64,000 bases of DNA from Burkholderiales bacterium (GTDB taxonomy: Bacteria; Pseudomonadota; Gammaproteobacteria; Burkholderiales; Casimicrobiaceae): NCBI GenBank assembly GCA_025354165.1, contig JANXNI010000032.1:124001-188000 (forward strand), read 5' to 3'. Both the position numbers and the translations under genes were made by a program. Every line of letters starts with the position of its first letter. Positions within the stretch are counted from its first letter, which is position 1. The notes beneath the pieces are model-generated. The model saw only the letters and a list, made by a program, of their open reading frames with translations. It was not told the DNA's origin and ran no database searches. This document shows, piece by piece, positions 44,653 to 54,199 of this stretch.

Positions 44653-46149
44653 TTGTCGCTCGCCATCACCTACAGCCGCGCGCTCTCAGGATTGCACGCC
44701 GAACTCGTCACGGTAGAGGTTCATCTCGCCAATGGCCTGCCCGCGTTCAACCTCGTGGGCCTAGCTGACACGGAAGTTCGCGAAAGCAGGGATCGTGTGC
44801 GCGCAGCGATTCAGACAGCTGGCTTCGAATTTCCGGTGCGCAAGCTCACAGTCAATTTGGCTCCAGCTGAATTCCCCAAGGAATCTGGGCGCTTCGACTT
44901 ACCTATCGCGATTGGCATTTTGGTGGCCAGCGGTCAGCTTCCAGCGGCGCGATTGAAGGGGGTAGAGTTTGCAGGGGAATTGGGGCTGAATGGCGATCTG
45001 CGCCCAGTACGCGGCGCGCTCGCAATGGCATTAGCAGCGGCGCGGACGGGCAACACTCTAGTGCTGCCAGAAGCCTCTGCACAGGAGGCTTCACGCGCTA
45101 AAAGCGCGACTGTGCTCGCTGCCAAAACGCTGCTTGAGGTGGCGGCCTACATGACCGGTCGTCACGAACTGCCGACACCGTTAATCGACACAGACGCCGA
45201 GGTCATGGTTTATCCCGATCTGCTTGATGTGAAGGGGCAGAGTCAGGCCAAGCGGGCGCTTGAAATAGCGGCGGCAGGGCGTCACAGTTTATTGATGATG
45301 GGTCCGCCAGGAACGGGCAAAAGTATGCTCGCACAGCGGTTGCCGGGTATCTTGCCGCCGATGAGTGAGAACGAAGCGACCGAAAGCGCGGCCATTCTGT
45401 CGTTGGTTGGCAAGTTCAAAGCGGAGTTGTTTGGGCAGCGGCAAGTACGCTCGCCGCACCATACGGCCAGTGCGGTCGCCCTCGTCGGCGGCGGCAGTGA
45501 CCCCCGACCCGGCGAAATATCGCTCGCTCACCACGGCGTCTTGTTTCTTGACGAATTGCCCGAGTTCGACAGGCGCGTGTTAGAAGTGTTGAGAGAACCC
45601 ATGGAGAGCCGCGTTATTCACATTTCGCGCGCTACACGGCAGGTCACCTACCCGAGCAATTTCATGCTGGTTGCCGCAATGAACCCTTGTCCCGATGGCT
45701 ACTTTGGTAGCAACATTGCGGCGCGTCCGTGTCGCTGTACACCCGATCAGATCTCTCGCTATCGCAGCAAAATTTCTGGCCCGTTGCTTGACCGGATTGA
45801 CCTGCAAATTACAGTGCCGACCGTTGCCACGGAATCGCTACGCGCGGCAGCAGATGGCGAGTCCTCCGCTACGGTTCGTGTCCGGGTGATTGCGGCGGCC
45901 GAGCGCCAGCAACAGCGCCAGAAAAAGGCGAATGCCGATCTCTCGTCGACCGAATTGGATGTTCACTGCTCGCTTGATGAGCATGGCTCGAACTTGTTGC
46001 AACAGGCAGCCACGCGACTTGGGCTGTCAGCCCGCGCCCAACATCGAATTTTGCGGGTCGCGCGAACGATTTCTGATCTTGCCGGAGCGGAACGAATTTC
46101 ATTGGCGCACGTTGCGGAGGCTGTTGGGTATCGCAGAATGGACACTTGA
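44653..46149 (+). CDS. comM: YifB/ComM family Mg-chelatase-like AAA ATPase
   Basis: 498 residues with a TTG start; MSLAITYSRAL is the usual family N-terminus, which supports it. The N-terminal ChlI-like domain is followed by the AAA module with Walker A GPPGTGKS and Walker B LFLDELPEF, and the C-terminal Mg-chelatase domain with LSARAQHRILRVARTI. ComM is a hexameric helicase that promotes branch migration in natural transformation. A terminator follows at 46305. Confidence 0.96.
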   Translation: MSLAITYSRALSGLHAELVTVEVHLANGLPAFNLVGLADTEVRESRDRVRAAIQTAGFEFPVRKLTVNLAPAEFPKESGRFDLPIAIGILVASGQLPAARLKGVEFAGELGLNGDLRPVRGALAMALAAARTGNTLVLPEASAQEASRAKSATVLAAKTLLEVAAYMTGRHELPTPLIDTDAEVMVYPDLLDVKGQSQAKRALEIAAAGRHSLLMMGPPGTGKSMLAQRLPGILPPMSENEATESAAILSLVGKFKAELFGQRQVRSPHHTASAVALVGGGSDPRPGEISLAHHGVLFLDELPEFDRRVLEVLREPMESRVIHISRATRQVTYPSNFMLVAAMNPCPDGYFGSNIAARPCRCTPDQISRYRSKISGPLLDRIDLQITVPTVATESLRAAADGESSATVRVRVIAAAERQQQRQKKANADLSSTELDVHCSLDEHGSNLLQQAATRLGLSARAQHRILRVARTISDLAGAERISLAHVAEAVGYRRMDT

Positions 46150-46304
46150 CGACACATCTACAGTCAAACGGTACCGAAACCGCGCCAATTGATCGTTGCT
46201 CTCTATTGACATGGATTGGCAGGACAAGTAGAGTTCGTCCTAGACGATTCGTCTCCAGCTCGTCCTCCCTGAGCGGGTGCTTTGCGGGACTCCGTATGGC
46301 ATTG

Positions 46305-46340
46305 AGCCCCTGTTTGATTGTCACTCAGGGGCTTTTTCTT
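46305..46340 (+). terminator. Intrinsic terminator after comM
   Basis: Arms AGCCCCTG and CAGGGGCT with a 13-nt loop followed by TTTTTCTTT. It lies about 155 nt after the comM stop and just before the convergent engB stop. Confidence 0.85.
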
Positions 46341-46346
46341 TGCCTG

Positions 46347-47039
46347 TCAGGTGTCCGACGCTTCCTCAGGCAATGTCTCTTTGTTCAACCAAAGATTGAA
46401 CGTTGCAGCACATTCCTTCATGCCCATCCCCGTATGCGCCGAGAACAGAATGATCTCGTCACGCTCGGCAATCAGCGGCTTCGCTTCGCTCTCGCGAAAC
46501 GCATTGCGAATCTTCATGCGTTCGCTCTGCGTGAGTTTGTCGGCTTTGTTAAGTAACCACATCATCGGAGGACGCCCGCGCCCCAGCCCGTCCAGCCATT
46601 CCACGAATTGCAGGTCAAGCGGCGTTGGCGCATGACGCACATCGAGCACCAATACGATGCCACGCAAAGCCTCACGTTCGCGAAAATAATGCTCAATTAC
46701 GCCAGTCCAGACGCGTTGCTTGTCTTTTGGCGTGCGGGCGAAACCGTACCCCGGCAAATCGACGAGATGCCCGCCATTGCGAAGTGGAAAAAAGTTCAAC
46801 TCGCGGGTGCGGCCGGGCATTTTGCTGGCATAAGCAAGCCGCGTTTGCCCGGCAAATTTGTTGATGCTGCTGGATTTTCCAGCGTTAGAGCGACCCGCGA
46901 AGGCGATTTCTGGCCCCGTGACAAAGGGTAGACCTTCAACGTCAACAACCGACTTGTCGAACGTCACCCCTGCAAATTCCGGGATACGCTCCAGTCGCTC
47001 GGTCGCGGCGGCGCGCGCAGTGTGGGCAGGAGTATCCAT
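46347..47039 (-). CDS. engB: Ribosome biogenesis GTPase EngB (YsxC)
   Basis: 230 residues from the ATG at 47039; the longer frame would begin with a TTG. GTPase motifs: G1 GRSNAGKSS, G3 DLPGYG, G4 NKAD and G5-like SAHTG. The switch I Thr is in MPGRTRELNFF. EngB assists large-subunit assembly. Divergent from cytochrome c4, a conserved betaproteobacterial pairing. Confidence 0.97.
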   Translation of the reverse strand: MDTPAHTARAAATERLERIPEFAGVTFDKSVVDVEGLPFVTGPEIAFAGRSNAGKSSSINKFAGQTRLAYASKMPGRTRELNFFPLRNGGHLVDLPGYGFARTPKDKQRVWTGVIEHYFREREALRGIVLVLDVRHAPTPLDLQFVEWLDGLGRGRPPMMWLLNKADKLTQSERMKIRNAFRESEAKPLIAERDEIILFSAHTGMGMKECAATFNLWLNKETLPEEASDT

Positions 47040-47152
47040 AGGTGGCCGGTTCGTCAAAGTTATAATTTTAGGTTGTAGCCCCCCTCTTCACTTGATTTCG
47101 TTGGCTTTCTCTGAGTCAGCGCGGCGAAATCCACTTTCAAAAGCCATTCGCC

Positions 47153-47809
47153 ATGACTTTCAGCCGTCGTCCCTTTATTGCCGCCGTTTCAGTTTTCGCC
47201 TCCGTCTTGTCGATGGGTGCGTTTGCACAAGCCGACAAAGACCCCGAATACACGAAAGGTCAGGCGCTCGCCGGTGTTTGCGCGGGCTGCCACGGTGTCG
47301 ACGGAGTGAGCCCGATTCCGACGCAACCGAATCTGGCAGGGATGAGCTGGCAGTACATCGCCAAGCAACTGCGCCACTTCAAATCAGGGCAGCGCGACAA
47401 TGCAATCATGAAAGGCTTTTCGGCGACACTCAGCGATGCCGATATGAAGTCTCTCGGCGTGTATTTCTCGGCGCAAAAGGGCCGTCCGATTGGCACCAAA
47501 GACGAAAAGCTCGCCAGGAGCGCGGAGCACCTTTATCGCGCAGGGGATGCGACTCGTGGAATCCCTGCTTGTGCTGGCTGTCATTCGCCTAGTGGCGCTG
47601 GCATTCCGGCGCAGTATCCTCGCGTCGGTGGCCAGCATGCCGAATACACACTGGCGCAATTGACCGCATTCAAAGGCGGTGTTCGCGGTGGCGCGACCAA
47701 GGATGACACCAATGCCAACGGCAAGATCATGATGACGATTGCCAGCCGCCTGACCGATGGTGAGATGAAGGCGTTGGCCGAGTACACATCGGGGCTTAAA
47801 GCGAACTAG
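47153..47809 (+). CDS. Dihaem cytochrome c4
   Basis: 218 residues. The signal peptide ends near AFAQA. Two cytochrome c domains each carry CAGCH, at about residues 43-47 and 141-145, with distal methionines expected near NAIMKGF and GKIMMTI. Cytochrome c4 is a membrane-associated periplasmic electron donor to haem-copper oxidases, and could feed the CuA/haem domain of the oxidase here. In many relatives resB and resC follow; here a MOSC gene does. Confidence 0.96.
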   Translation: MTFSRRPFIAAVSVFASVLSMGAFAQADKDPEYTKGQALAGVCAGCHGVDGVSPIPTQPNLAGMSWQYIAKQLRHFKSGQRDNAIMKGFSATLSDADMKSLGVYFSAQKGRPIGTKDEKLARSAEHLYRAGDATRGIPACAGCHSPSGAGIPAQYPRVGGQHAEYTLAQLTAFKGGVRGGATKDDTNANGKIMMTIASRLTDGEMKALAEYTSGLKAN

Positions 47810-47819
47810 GCCTAGCTTC

Positions 47820-48683
47820 GTGCAAAGCGCAGAAAGCCCGGATAACGTTACCGTTACCGGGCTTTTTTCTTACCCGGTCAAAGGCGGTCGCGGGATACCC
47901 CACGCGACTGCGTCAGTCTTGATAACGGGGCTGACCAACGACCGCGAATGGATGGTCGTTGATGGACGATCATCGCATGCACAATTCATTACCCAGCGGC
48001 AACGTCCTGCAATGGCGATCCTTCGCGCCGACGTAAACGTTGATGGTAGTTTGACACTGTCGACCGAAGACGGTGAGGCGCTGCTCGTCGGGGCACCATC
48101 ACGCAACTCGCTGATCAAAGTCAAAGTCTGGAACCACGAGACCATAGCGTTCGACGCGGGTGATACCGCTGCCAAGTGGCTGGAAAGCAAGCTCGGTCTT
48201 GATCATGCCGTTCGGCTGGTGCGGTTCAATCGCGATATGCGTCGCGATTGCAGTCGTTTGTATGCCAGAGATTCGGGCGCGCACACTTATTTTGCCGACG
48301 GTTATCCGCTGTTGGTGACGAACACTTCTTCTCTTGCTGACTTGAACCTTCGCATCGATGCTGGCGCGGACAGCGCGGTACCGATGAACCGGTTTCGCCC
48401 TAACCTCGTGGTCGACGGTCTTCCCCCATGGGACGAAGATCATGTCGATACCCTGACGATTGGCGAGGTGGTGCTTAAGCTGGTTAAGCCCTGCGTTCGC
48501 TGCGTAGTAACGACCACAGATCAAACCACCGGAATGCGAACGTCGGACGAGCCGCTCAACACGCTTGCGCGCTTCCGGAATAATCCGGACTTCGGTGGTG
48601 TGACATTCGGCTGGAACGCAGTCGTGCTGACACCAGGAAACATTTCTGTCAGCGATCAGGTGAGTGCGGCTTATCGCTTTTAG
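47820..48683 (+). CDS. MOSC domain protein (MOSC_N plus MOSC)
   Basis: 287 residues, GTG start 10 nt after the cytochrome c4 stop. The N-terminal beta-barrel domain starts VTGLFSYPVKGGRGI, and the C-terminal MOSC domain has the conserved Cys in KPCVRCVVTTTDQ. Such proteins bind a molybdenum cofactor and often reduce N-hydroxylated compounds or move sulfur. The partner reductase is not in the window. Its codons for about residues 5-17 also form a terminator hairpin, so expression from the cytochrome c4 promoter may be low. Confidence 0.9.
   Translation: MQSAESPDNVTVTGLFSYPVKGGRGIPHATASVLITGLTNDREWMVVDGRSSHAQFITQRQRPAMAILRADVNVDGSLTLSTEDGEALLVGAPSRNSLIKVKVWNHETIAFDAGDTAAKWLESKLGLDHAVRLVRFNRDMRRDCSRLYARDSGAHTYFADGYPLLVTNTSSLADLNLRIDAGADSAVPMNRFRPNLVVDGLPPWDEDHVDTLTIGEVVLKLVKPCVRCVVTTTDQTTGMRTSDEPLNTLARFRNNPDFGGVTFGWNAVVLTPGNISVSDQVSAAYRF
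47833..47868 (+). terminator. Intrinsic terminator inside the start of the MOSC gene
   Basis: Arms AAAGCCCGG and CCGGGCTTT with a 15-nt loop, then a T-run (TTTTTTCTT). It follows the cytochrome c4 stop by 24 nt. The whole element lies within the MOSC reading frame, and its 3' arm and T-run encode the conserved GLFSYP. Confidence 0.85.
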
Positions 48684-48699
48684 CGATTTAGCAACGATG

Positions 48700-48723
48700 C
48701 GCTCGTCAGTAACGACGAGCGCT
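48700..48723. terminator. Possible terminator between convergent genes
   Basis: Perfect 9-bp arms GCGCTCGTC and GACGAGCGC with a 6-nt loop, between the convergent MOSC and protease genes. The U-tract is poor, so efficiency is doubtful. Confidence 0.5.
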
Positions 48724-48734
48724 TCAACGCGTTT

Positions 48735-50690
48735 CTACGGTTTCGCGCAGAAGGCAATGCCCTCCCCATTCCAGCCGAGTTCATTGACCATGTAGCCATA
48801 CATAGCAAAATTCGTAAGGTAGCGGTGGTTGCCGTCATCAACATAGCGCGGCTCGCCGCGGAAAGCGCGATACACCGGCTGCTCGGTGCTAAGGCAGGTT
48901 GCGCTAGCCCCCGTGCCAATCGGGGGGGCCACATAAGAATCTATCCCTTCGTTGCAGAACGTATTGCGCTGTCCGGTGCAACCGGAACCAAAGCGCTCCA
49001 GTCCGCTTGAGGAAATGAAAGCGCGATCCGAATTTAGCGCCGTATAAAAGTGCGATCCCCGCGTCCCGGCTTTTGCCGCACCGGCGATGAAATAACGCGT
49101 GATGGAGGACGTGCCGGAGGATGAAAATGGGTCAGTTTTGAACCAGTAGCCAGAGCGATACCACAGGTGATTGGCGCTGCCGTCCACCGTATTGTCAAGC
49201 AACGATTTTTCATTTTCTCGCGAGGTTATAAAGTAGAAATCCAGTTGCGGATTCCAGTACTCCACCATACTTGCCTGAGCGCTGGTTGTCGGTGGGGTCA
49301 CAGCGCCTGGCTGAAGAAATGGCGCTAACTTCGTGTACAGCAGATCCATGCGTGAGAAGCGATCCAGACCGCTAGGGTTGTCGCACGATGCCGCGCCGCC
49401 TTCGAGGCCTCCTCGAAGCTCGTAGAACCCGCCCGTGGAATTAAACGTGAAAACACCGGAACCACTTGACCCGCCTTCTGTCGTGCCTTGCGTCCATCGA
49501 ATGGAAATAAAGCTGTCTTTGCCTGCCTGAAACCGCGGTACGCCGTCGTACGCCAGCGGGCCTTGAACGTAACCCTGCATCGTTCCTTGCGAAAATTTCT
49601 TGAGGTCACCGCTCGGATGGTGAACGTCGACGGTCACTGTGCCCGCAGGAATAACCGTGGCATTCCATGCCGCGCGGACCGCACCGATTGGCGGTGATAG
49701 ATTCAATTGCAGCAAGGTGACGTCCATCGTAGGATCGGTCATCACCAACGTTGCGCCACCACCGACCAGTTGATAAGGCGGAATGGCCGTGCTGTTGCAG
49801 GCGACGGCGTCAAAGAACCAGTAAGTATTGAGCGTAGACGCAGTTGCCTGATTGCTGATGCAATGCGCAGCAGAATAGAAGTAATCGGCACGCGATGTTG
49901 AATTGAGCAGTGTGCCTGTGCACAAGTAGGTGCCCGATGTGTCTGAAAAAACCATTTGTGCGGTCGCTTTAGCGATATTGAGCAGCGCTGTGCTTGGATT
50001 GCTAACGCAGGCAATATCGATATTGCACGAGCCCGCCGCGCCGATTTCGCGAACGGTCTTGTTTAAATCTGCACCCACCTTGACCAAGTGTGACAACTGA
50101 TCAAACGTAACGCTGAACTGGGCTGGATTAAACCCTGGCAGCACATGCAGCTCCACTGTCCCGGTACTGCCTTCAAGCACTGGCGACCAGGCAATTTCGG
50201 TGCTCGGAACTGCAGCAGAGCGGAAGACCTGGTCACGCCCACTGCCTGAGAAGCGCAGCTCCAGGCCATTGGCTGGACCGTCTACCCGATAGGCGATACG
50301 CATGCCGACCGCGTCTGAAGCGGCCACTTGAACCTGCAGCGTACGGCTTCCATCACCCAGAGCTTGCCAAGGCAAAGCTGCTAAGGGTAACGTGCGTAGC
50401 GAAGCGGGAATTTCACGTGGATAACCCACCTGCACAGGCTTCGCACGTTCACCGTCGACCGAAAGGGATTTTTGTGACGATGCAGCCGCAACAGTTCGCG
50501 TCCACGGGGCAGCTTCAATGCGATAAGCACCGTCAGAAACACCCAGAAATTGTTCCGCCACCGCTGCTTTGTTGGCCTCAACAATGGCTTGCGGCATGCT
50601 GCGCCCTTCACTCGGAATGTCCACGGCCAACGCCGCAGAGTTGACGGCACCAAACAGCAAACACGTAAAGAAAATTCGTCGCAACATCAT
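48735..50690 (-). CDS. Secreted S1-type serine protease with C-terminal DUF5648-like domain
   Basis: 651 residues. A signal peptide ends near ALAVD. A pro-region with a jelly-roll-like segment precedes the protease (about 235-450) with His276 in SAAHC, Asp323 in TMDVTLLQL and Ser409 in EGGSSGSGV, resembling lysyl endopeptidases. The C-terminal part (about 465-650) has SMVEYWNPQLDFYFIT, HFYTALNSDRAFI and PVYRAFRG, typical of DUF5648. Several cysteines suggest disulfides. The exported, folded, multi-domain nature fits a type II secretion substrate. Confidence 0.87.
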   Translation of the reverse strand: MMLRRIFFTCLLFGAVNSAALAVDIPSEGRSMPQAIVEANKAAVAEQFLGVSDGAYRIEAAPWTRTVAAASSQKSLSVDGERAKPVQVGYPREIPASLRTLPLAALPWQALGDGSRTLQVQVAASDAVGMRIAYRVDGPANGLELRFSGSGRDQVFRSAAVPSTEIAWSPVLEGSTGTVELHVLPGFNPAQFSVTFDQLSHLVKVGADLNKTVREIGAAGSCNIDIACVSNPSTALLNIAKATAQMVFSDTSGTYLCTGTLLNSTSRADYFYSAAHCISNQATASTLNTYWFFDAVACNSTAIPPYQLVGGGATLVMTDPTMDVTLLQLNLSPPIGAVRAAWNATVIPAGTVTVDVHHPSGDLKKFSQGTMQGYVQGPLAYDGVPRFQAGKDSFISIRWTQGTTEGGSSGSGVFTFNSTGGFYELRGGLEGGAASCDNPSGLDRFSRMDLLYTKLAPFLQPGAVTPPTTSAQASMVEYWNPQLDFYFITSRENEKSLLDNTVDGSANHLWYRSGYWFKTDPFSSSGTSSITRYFIAGAAKAGTRGSHFYTALNSDRAFISSSGLERFGSGCTGQRNTFCNEGIDSYVAPPIGTGASATCLSTEQPVYRAFRGEPRYVDDGNHRYLTNFAMYGYMVNELGWNGEGIAFCAKP

Positions 50691-50744
50691 TTTGTGTCCT
50701 CAAATAAGCCCACGAATCACTTGATCCGCTTCGCCGAAACGTTT

Positions 50745-51617
50745 TTACGCCGACATTGTGCGCTCTGCAAGGCAGCGCTGCAACCCATCTCGCCAATCCG
50801 GAATTGTCCCGCCGAATGTCGCCGCAAAGCGACGCGCATCAAGCACACTATACGCTGGCCTAACAGCGGCAGTTTTGTACTCAGACGTAGAAATTGCACC
50901 TACCGCGACACGATCAGACATCTGCGCTCCGTCAAAAATCGCTCGCGCAAAATCGCACCAACTCGTCGGCCCAGCGCTACTCAGGTGATATAGCCCGGAA
51001 CAGGAGACAAGCTCCGCAGTATTCCGTTCCAACACGAGTGCAATCGATGCGGCGATATCTGCGGTGTAATTTGGCACACCAATCTGATCCGCGACCACAC
51101 GAAGCTGTGTTCGCTCGCCGCCCAGCCGCAGCATGGTCTTATAAAAATTTGCACCGTCATTGCTGTAGACCCAGCTCAATCGAAAAATAAAATGTGCCGG
51201 GTTCGCGTCCGCAAGCGCAATTTCGCCCGCCAGTTTTGATTCACCATAAACGCTGGTCGGGTTCGTTGCTGCGTCTTCAGCGTACGGCTTTGTCGCCGTG
51301 CCGTCGAACACATAGTCGGTCGAAAAATGAATCGGAAAAATGCCGAGTTCACCGCAGGCGCGTCCGAGGTTTCGCGGCCCATCAGCGTTGATCGCAAATG
51401 CCGCATCGCGGTATGTTTCGGCACGATCCACGGCGGTATAGGCTGCGCAGTTGAGCAGCACGTCGGGGCGTACAGCTTCGAGCGTTTCGCGACACGTTTT
51501 GGCATCGGAAATATCGAGTTGGCCGCGAGCGAGGGTTGTGACCTCATGCCGCGGCGACAGGCGACGCGCCAGCGCCAAACCTAGTTGGCCACCACCCCCC
51601 GTAATGAGCAGCTTCAT
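50745..51617 (-). CDS. rmlD: dTDP-4-dehydrorhamnose reductase
   Basis: 290 residues from the ATG at 51617 (ATGA with rmlC). NAD-binding GGGGQLG at the N-terminus, the SDR catalytic YGESKLAGE with Tyr and Lys, and STDYVFDG are present. It makes dTDP-L-rhamnose in the last pathway step. It is the last gene of the rmlBACD run. Confidence 0.97.
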   Translation of the reverse strand: MKLLITGGGGQLGLALARRLSPRHEVTTLARGQLDISDAKTCRETLEAVRPDVLLNCAAYTAVDRAETYRDAAFAINADGPRNLGRACGELGIFPIHFSTDYVFDGTATKPYAEDAATNPTSVYGESKLAGEIALADANPAHFIFRLSWVYSNDGANFYKTMLRLGGERTQLRVVADQIGVPNYTADIAASIALVLERNTAELVSCSGLYHLSSAGPTSWCDFARAIFDGAQMSDRVAVGAISTSEYKTAAVRPAYSVLDARRFAATFGGTIPDWRDGLQRCLAERTMSA

Positions 51618-52156
51618 TTGAAGCTTGGCGATTGCTTGAACGACGCTCCGGCAGCATCCTTCGCATTGACGATCGGTGTCGCGACCGGCCACGTAATCGC
51701 CAAAGACGGATCATCCCAGACAATCGTTCGCTCATGTGCCGGTGCGTAGTAGTCGGTCGTTTTGTATAGAAATACTGCGTGCTCACCAGTGACTACGAAT
51801 CCATGCGCGCAGCCGGGTGGCACCCAGAGCATGCGCCGATTTTCTGCTGACAGTTCGACGCCAAACCATTGCGCAAACGTGGGCGACGAGCGACGCAAGT
51901 CCACGGCAACATCCCACACTTTGCCCGAAACTACGCGCACCAGTTTGCCTTGCGCCTGCTCAATTTGATAGTGCAAACCCCGCAATACATTAGCGTGCGA
52001 ATAGCTGTGGTTGTCCTGTACAAAATTGTCGAGAACACCCGTTGCATTCCGGAATCTCTGGAGACTGAAGCTCTCAAAAAAATGCCCGCGTTCATCGGCA
52101 AATACTTGCGGCTCGAGGATCAGGCAGCCCTGAACCGAGGTCTTGACGACTTTCAT
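51614..52156 (-). CDS. rmlC: dTDP-4-dehydrorhamnose 3,5-epimerase
   Basis: 180 residues. Cupin enzyme with FQRFRNATG-like region, QDNHSYSHANVLRGLHYQ with the catalytic His, and GCAHGFVV. The ATG shares one base with the rmlA stop. It epimerises C3 and C5 of the keto sugar. Confidence 0.97.
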   Translation of the reverse strand: MKVVKTSVQGCLILEPQVFADERGHFFESFSLQRFRNATGVLDNFVQDNHSYSHANVLRGLHYQIEQAQGKLVRVVSGKVWDVAVDLRRSSPTFAQWFGVELSAENRRMLWVPPGCAHGFVVTGEHAVFLYKTTDYYAPAHERTIVWDDPSLAITWPVATPIVNAKDAAGASFKQSPSFK

Positions 52157-53064
52157 TAAAAAACCTGATCTTTCAACACATCCTGCAAGTATTTGCCGTA
52201 GCCACTCTTAGCCAACGGCAACGCAAGCTTTTCGAGTTGTGTGGCGTCGATGAAACCCTGACGATAGGCGATCTCCTCGGGACAACACACCTTGAGCCCT
52301 TGCCGACGCTCAATGGTTTGCACGAACTGCGCGGCTTCCAGCAGCGAATCATGGGTTCCGGTATCGAGCCATGCCATTCCGCGCCCCATGATCTCAACGC
52401 TTAAAAGTTTCCGTTCAAGATAGATGCGATTAAGGTCGGTGATTTCCAGTTCGCCGCGCGGAGAAGGCTTTAGGTTGGCCGCAATCTCGATCACGCTGTT
52501 GTCGTAGAAATAGATACCTGTCACGGCGTATCGTGAACGCGGTTGTTTTGGTTTTTCTTCGAGGCTGATCGCCTGACCATCCGTGTCAAACTCTACGACG
52601 CCGTAGCGTTCCGGGTCACTCACCGGATAAGCGAACACCGTTGCACCATCGCGGCGATTGTTTGCGCTTTCCAGCAATTGCTGTAACTCGTGACCATAAA
52701 ACACGTTATCGCCCAGCACTAGCGCTGCGTGATCGTCACCGATGAACTCGCGACCGATAATGAAAGCTTGAGCGAGGCCATCCGGCGACGGCTGCACTGC
52801 GTATTGCAGGTTCATGCCCCACTTGCTGCCGTCGCCCAACAGTTCCTGAAAACGCGGCGTATCCTGAGGCGTCGAGATAATCAAAATTTCACGCAACCCC
52901 GCCAGCATGAGGGCTGAGAGCGGGTAATAAATCATGGGCTTGTCGTAGATCGGCATCAACTGTTTCGACACCGCCTGCGTGACTGGATGCAGACGGGTGC
53001 CTGAGCCGCCCGCGAGAATGATCCCTTTGCGCCGAATCGGCGAGACGCCCGTTGTGGCGGTCAT
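52156..53064 (-). CDS. rmlA: Glucose-1-phosphate thymidylyltransferase
   Basis: 302 residues. Nucleotidyltransferase motif [12 protein letters not shown], the [13 protein letters not shown] segment and [10 protein letters not shown]. It forms dTDP-glucose. The 12-residue N-terminal lead is normal for this type. ATGA overlap with rmlB. Confidence 0.98.
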   Translation of the reverse strand: MTATTGVSPIRRKGIILAGGSGTRLHPVTQAVSKQLMPIYDKPMIYYPLSALMLAGLREILIISTPQDTPRFQELLGDGSKWGMNLQYAVQPSPDGLAQAFIIGREFIGDDHAALVLGDNVFYGHELQQLLESANNRRDGATVFAYPVSDPERYGVVEFDTDGQAISLEEKPKQPRSRYAVTGIYFYDNSVIEIAANLKPSPRGELEITDLNRIYLERKLLSVEIMGRGMAWLDTGTHDSLLEAAQFVQTIERRQGLKVCCPEEIAYRQGFIDATQLEKLALPLAKSGYGKYLQDVLKDQVF

Positions 53065-54116
53065 GCACGCGCTCCGTAGTTTTTCTCGACCCAGGTTTTG
53101 TACTCACCCGATTGCACATCGGCGACCCAGGCACTGTTGTCAAGATACCAGCGCACCGTCTTCTCCAAGCCGGTCGCGAAACTCTCGGTCGGACGCCAGC
53201 CCAGCTCGCTCTGCAGTTTTGAAAAATCAATCGCGTAACGGCGATCATGGCCAGGACGATCGGTCACGTAGGTGATCTGCTTCGTGTAATCCTTGCCGGG
53301 CGCATGCTTCGCGAGCAATGCGCAAAGGGTGTGCACCACGTCAAGATTCGCCTTCTCAGCGTCGCCGCCAATCAAATACAGCTCACCGGGACGGCCCGCC
53401 TCCAGCACGCGCGCAATGGCGCTGCAATGATCGCCGACATAGAGCCAATCACGAATCTGTTGGCCGTCACCGTAAATCGGCAGCGATTTGCCCGCGAGCG
53501 CATTCACAATCATCAACGGAATCAGCTTCTCGGGGAACTGGCGCGGGCCGTAATTGTTGGAGCAATTGGTCACCATCACGGGCATGCCGTAGGTGTGAAA
53601 GTAGGCGCGCGCCACGTGGTCAGAGCCCGCTTTCGACGCGCTATACGGGCTGTTCGGCTGATACTGCGACAACTCGTTGAACTTCGGATCATTCGCGCCC
53701 AGCGTGCCGAACACTTCGTCGGTCGAGACATGAACGAAGCGGAACGCGGTTGCCTGCGCCTCCGGCAGCGCCTTCCAGTACGCACGGCTTGCCTCCAGCA
53801 GCGTGGCCGTGCCCATCACATTGGTGCGCACGAAATCCATTGGCCCGTGGATCGAACGATCGACATGGCTCTCAGCGGCAAAATGCACAATCGCACGCGG
53901 CTTGTGTTTGGCAATCACCACATCCATTGCGTCGCGATCACAAATGTCGGCACGTTCAAACGCGTATCGCGAATCATCATTTACCGATGCCAGCGTCGCG
54001 GGATTAGCCGCGTAAGTAAGCACATCGACGTTGACGACCGGCTCAGCGCGAGTTGCCAACCAGTCGAGAATGAAATTGCTGCCGATGAAGCCGCAGCCGC
54101 CCGTAACCAGAATCAT
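53061..54116 (-). CDS. rmlB: dTDP-glucose 4,6-dehydratase
   Basis: 351 residues. Extended SDR enzyme: [19 protein letters not shown], the catalytic STDEVFG and [10 protein letters not shown], and the [14 protein letters not shown] strip. First gene of the rml run, divergent from waaA over 83 nt. The long plus-strand frame opposite it is a shadow. Confidence 0.98.
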   Translation of the reverse strand: MILVTGGCGFIGSNFILDWLATRAEPVVNVDVLTYAANPATLASVNDDSRYAFERADICDRDAMDVVIAKHKPRAIVHFAAESHVDRSIHGPMDFVRTNVMGTATLLEASRAYWKALPEAQATAFRFVHVSTDEVFGTLGANDPKFNELSQYQPNSPYSASKAGSDHVARAYFHTYGMPVMVTNCSNNYGPRQFPEKLIPLMIVNALAGKSLPIYGDGQQIRDWLYVGDHCSAIARVLEAGRPGELYLIGGDAEKANLDVVHTLCALLAKHAPGKDYTKQITYVTDRPGHDRRYAIDFSKLQSELGWRPTESFATGLEKTVRWYLDNSAWVADVQSGEYKTWVEKNYGARA

Positions 54117-54199
54117 GCAGTGTCCCTGTTAGTGGGCACTCTGCGCCCCGTCAATCCGCATTTTACGGGGCCTGCGAAGGACAGCGATAATCAGCGGCT

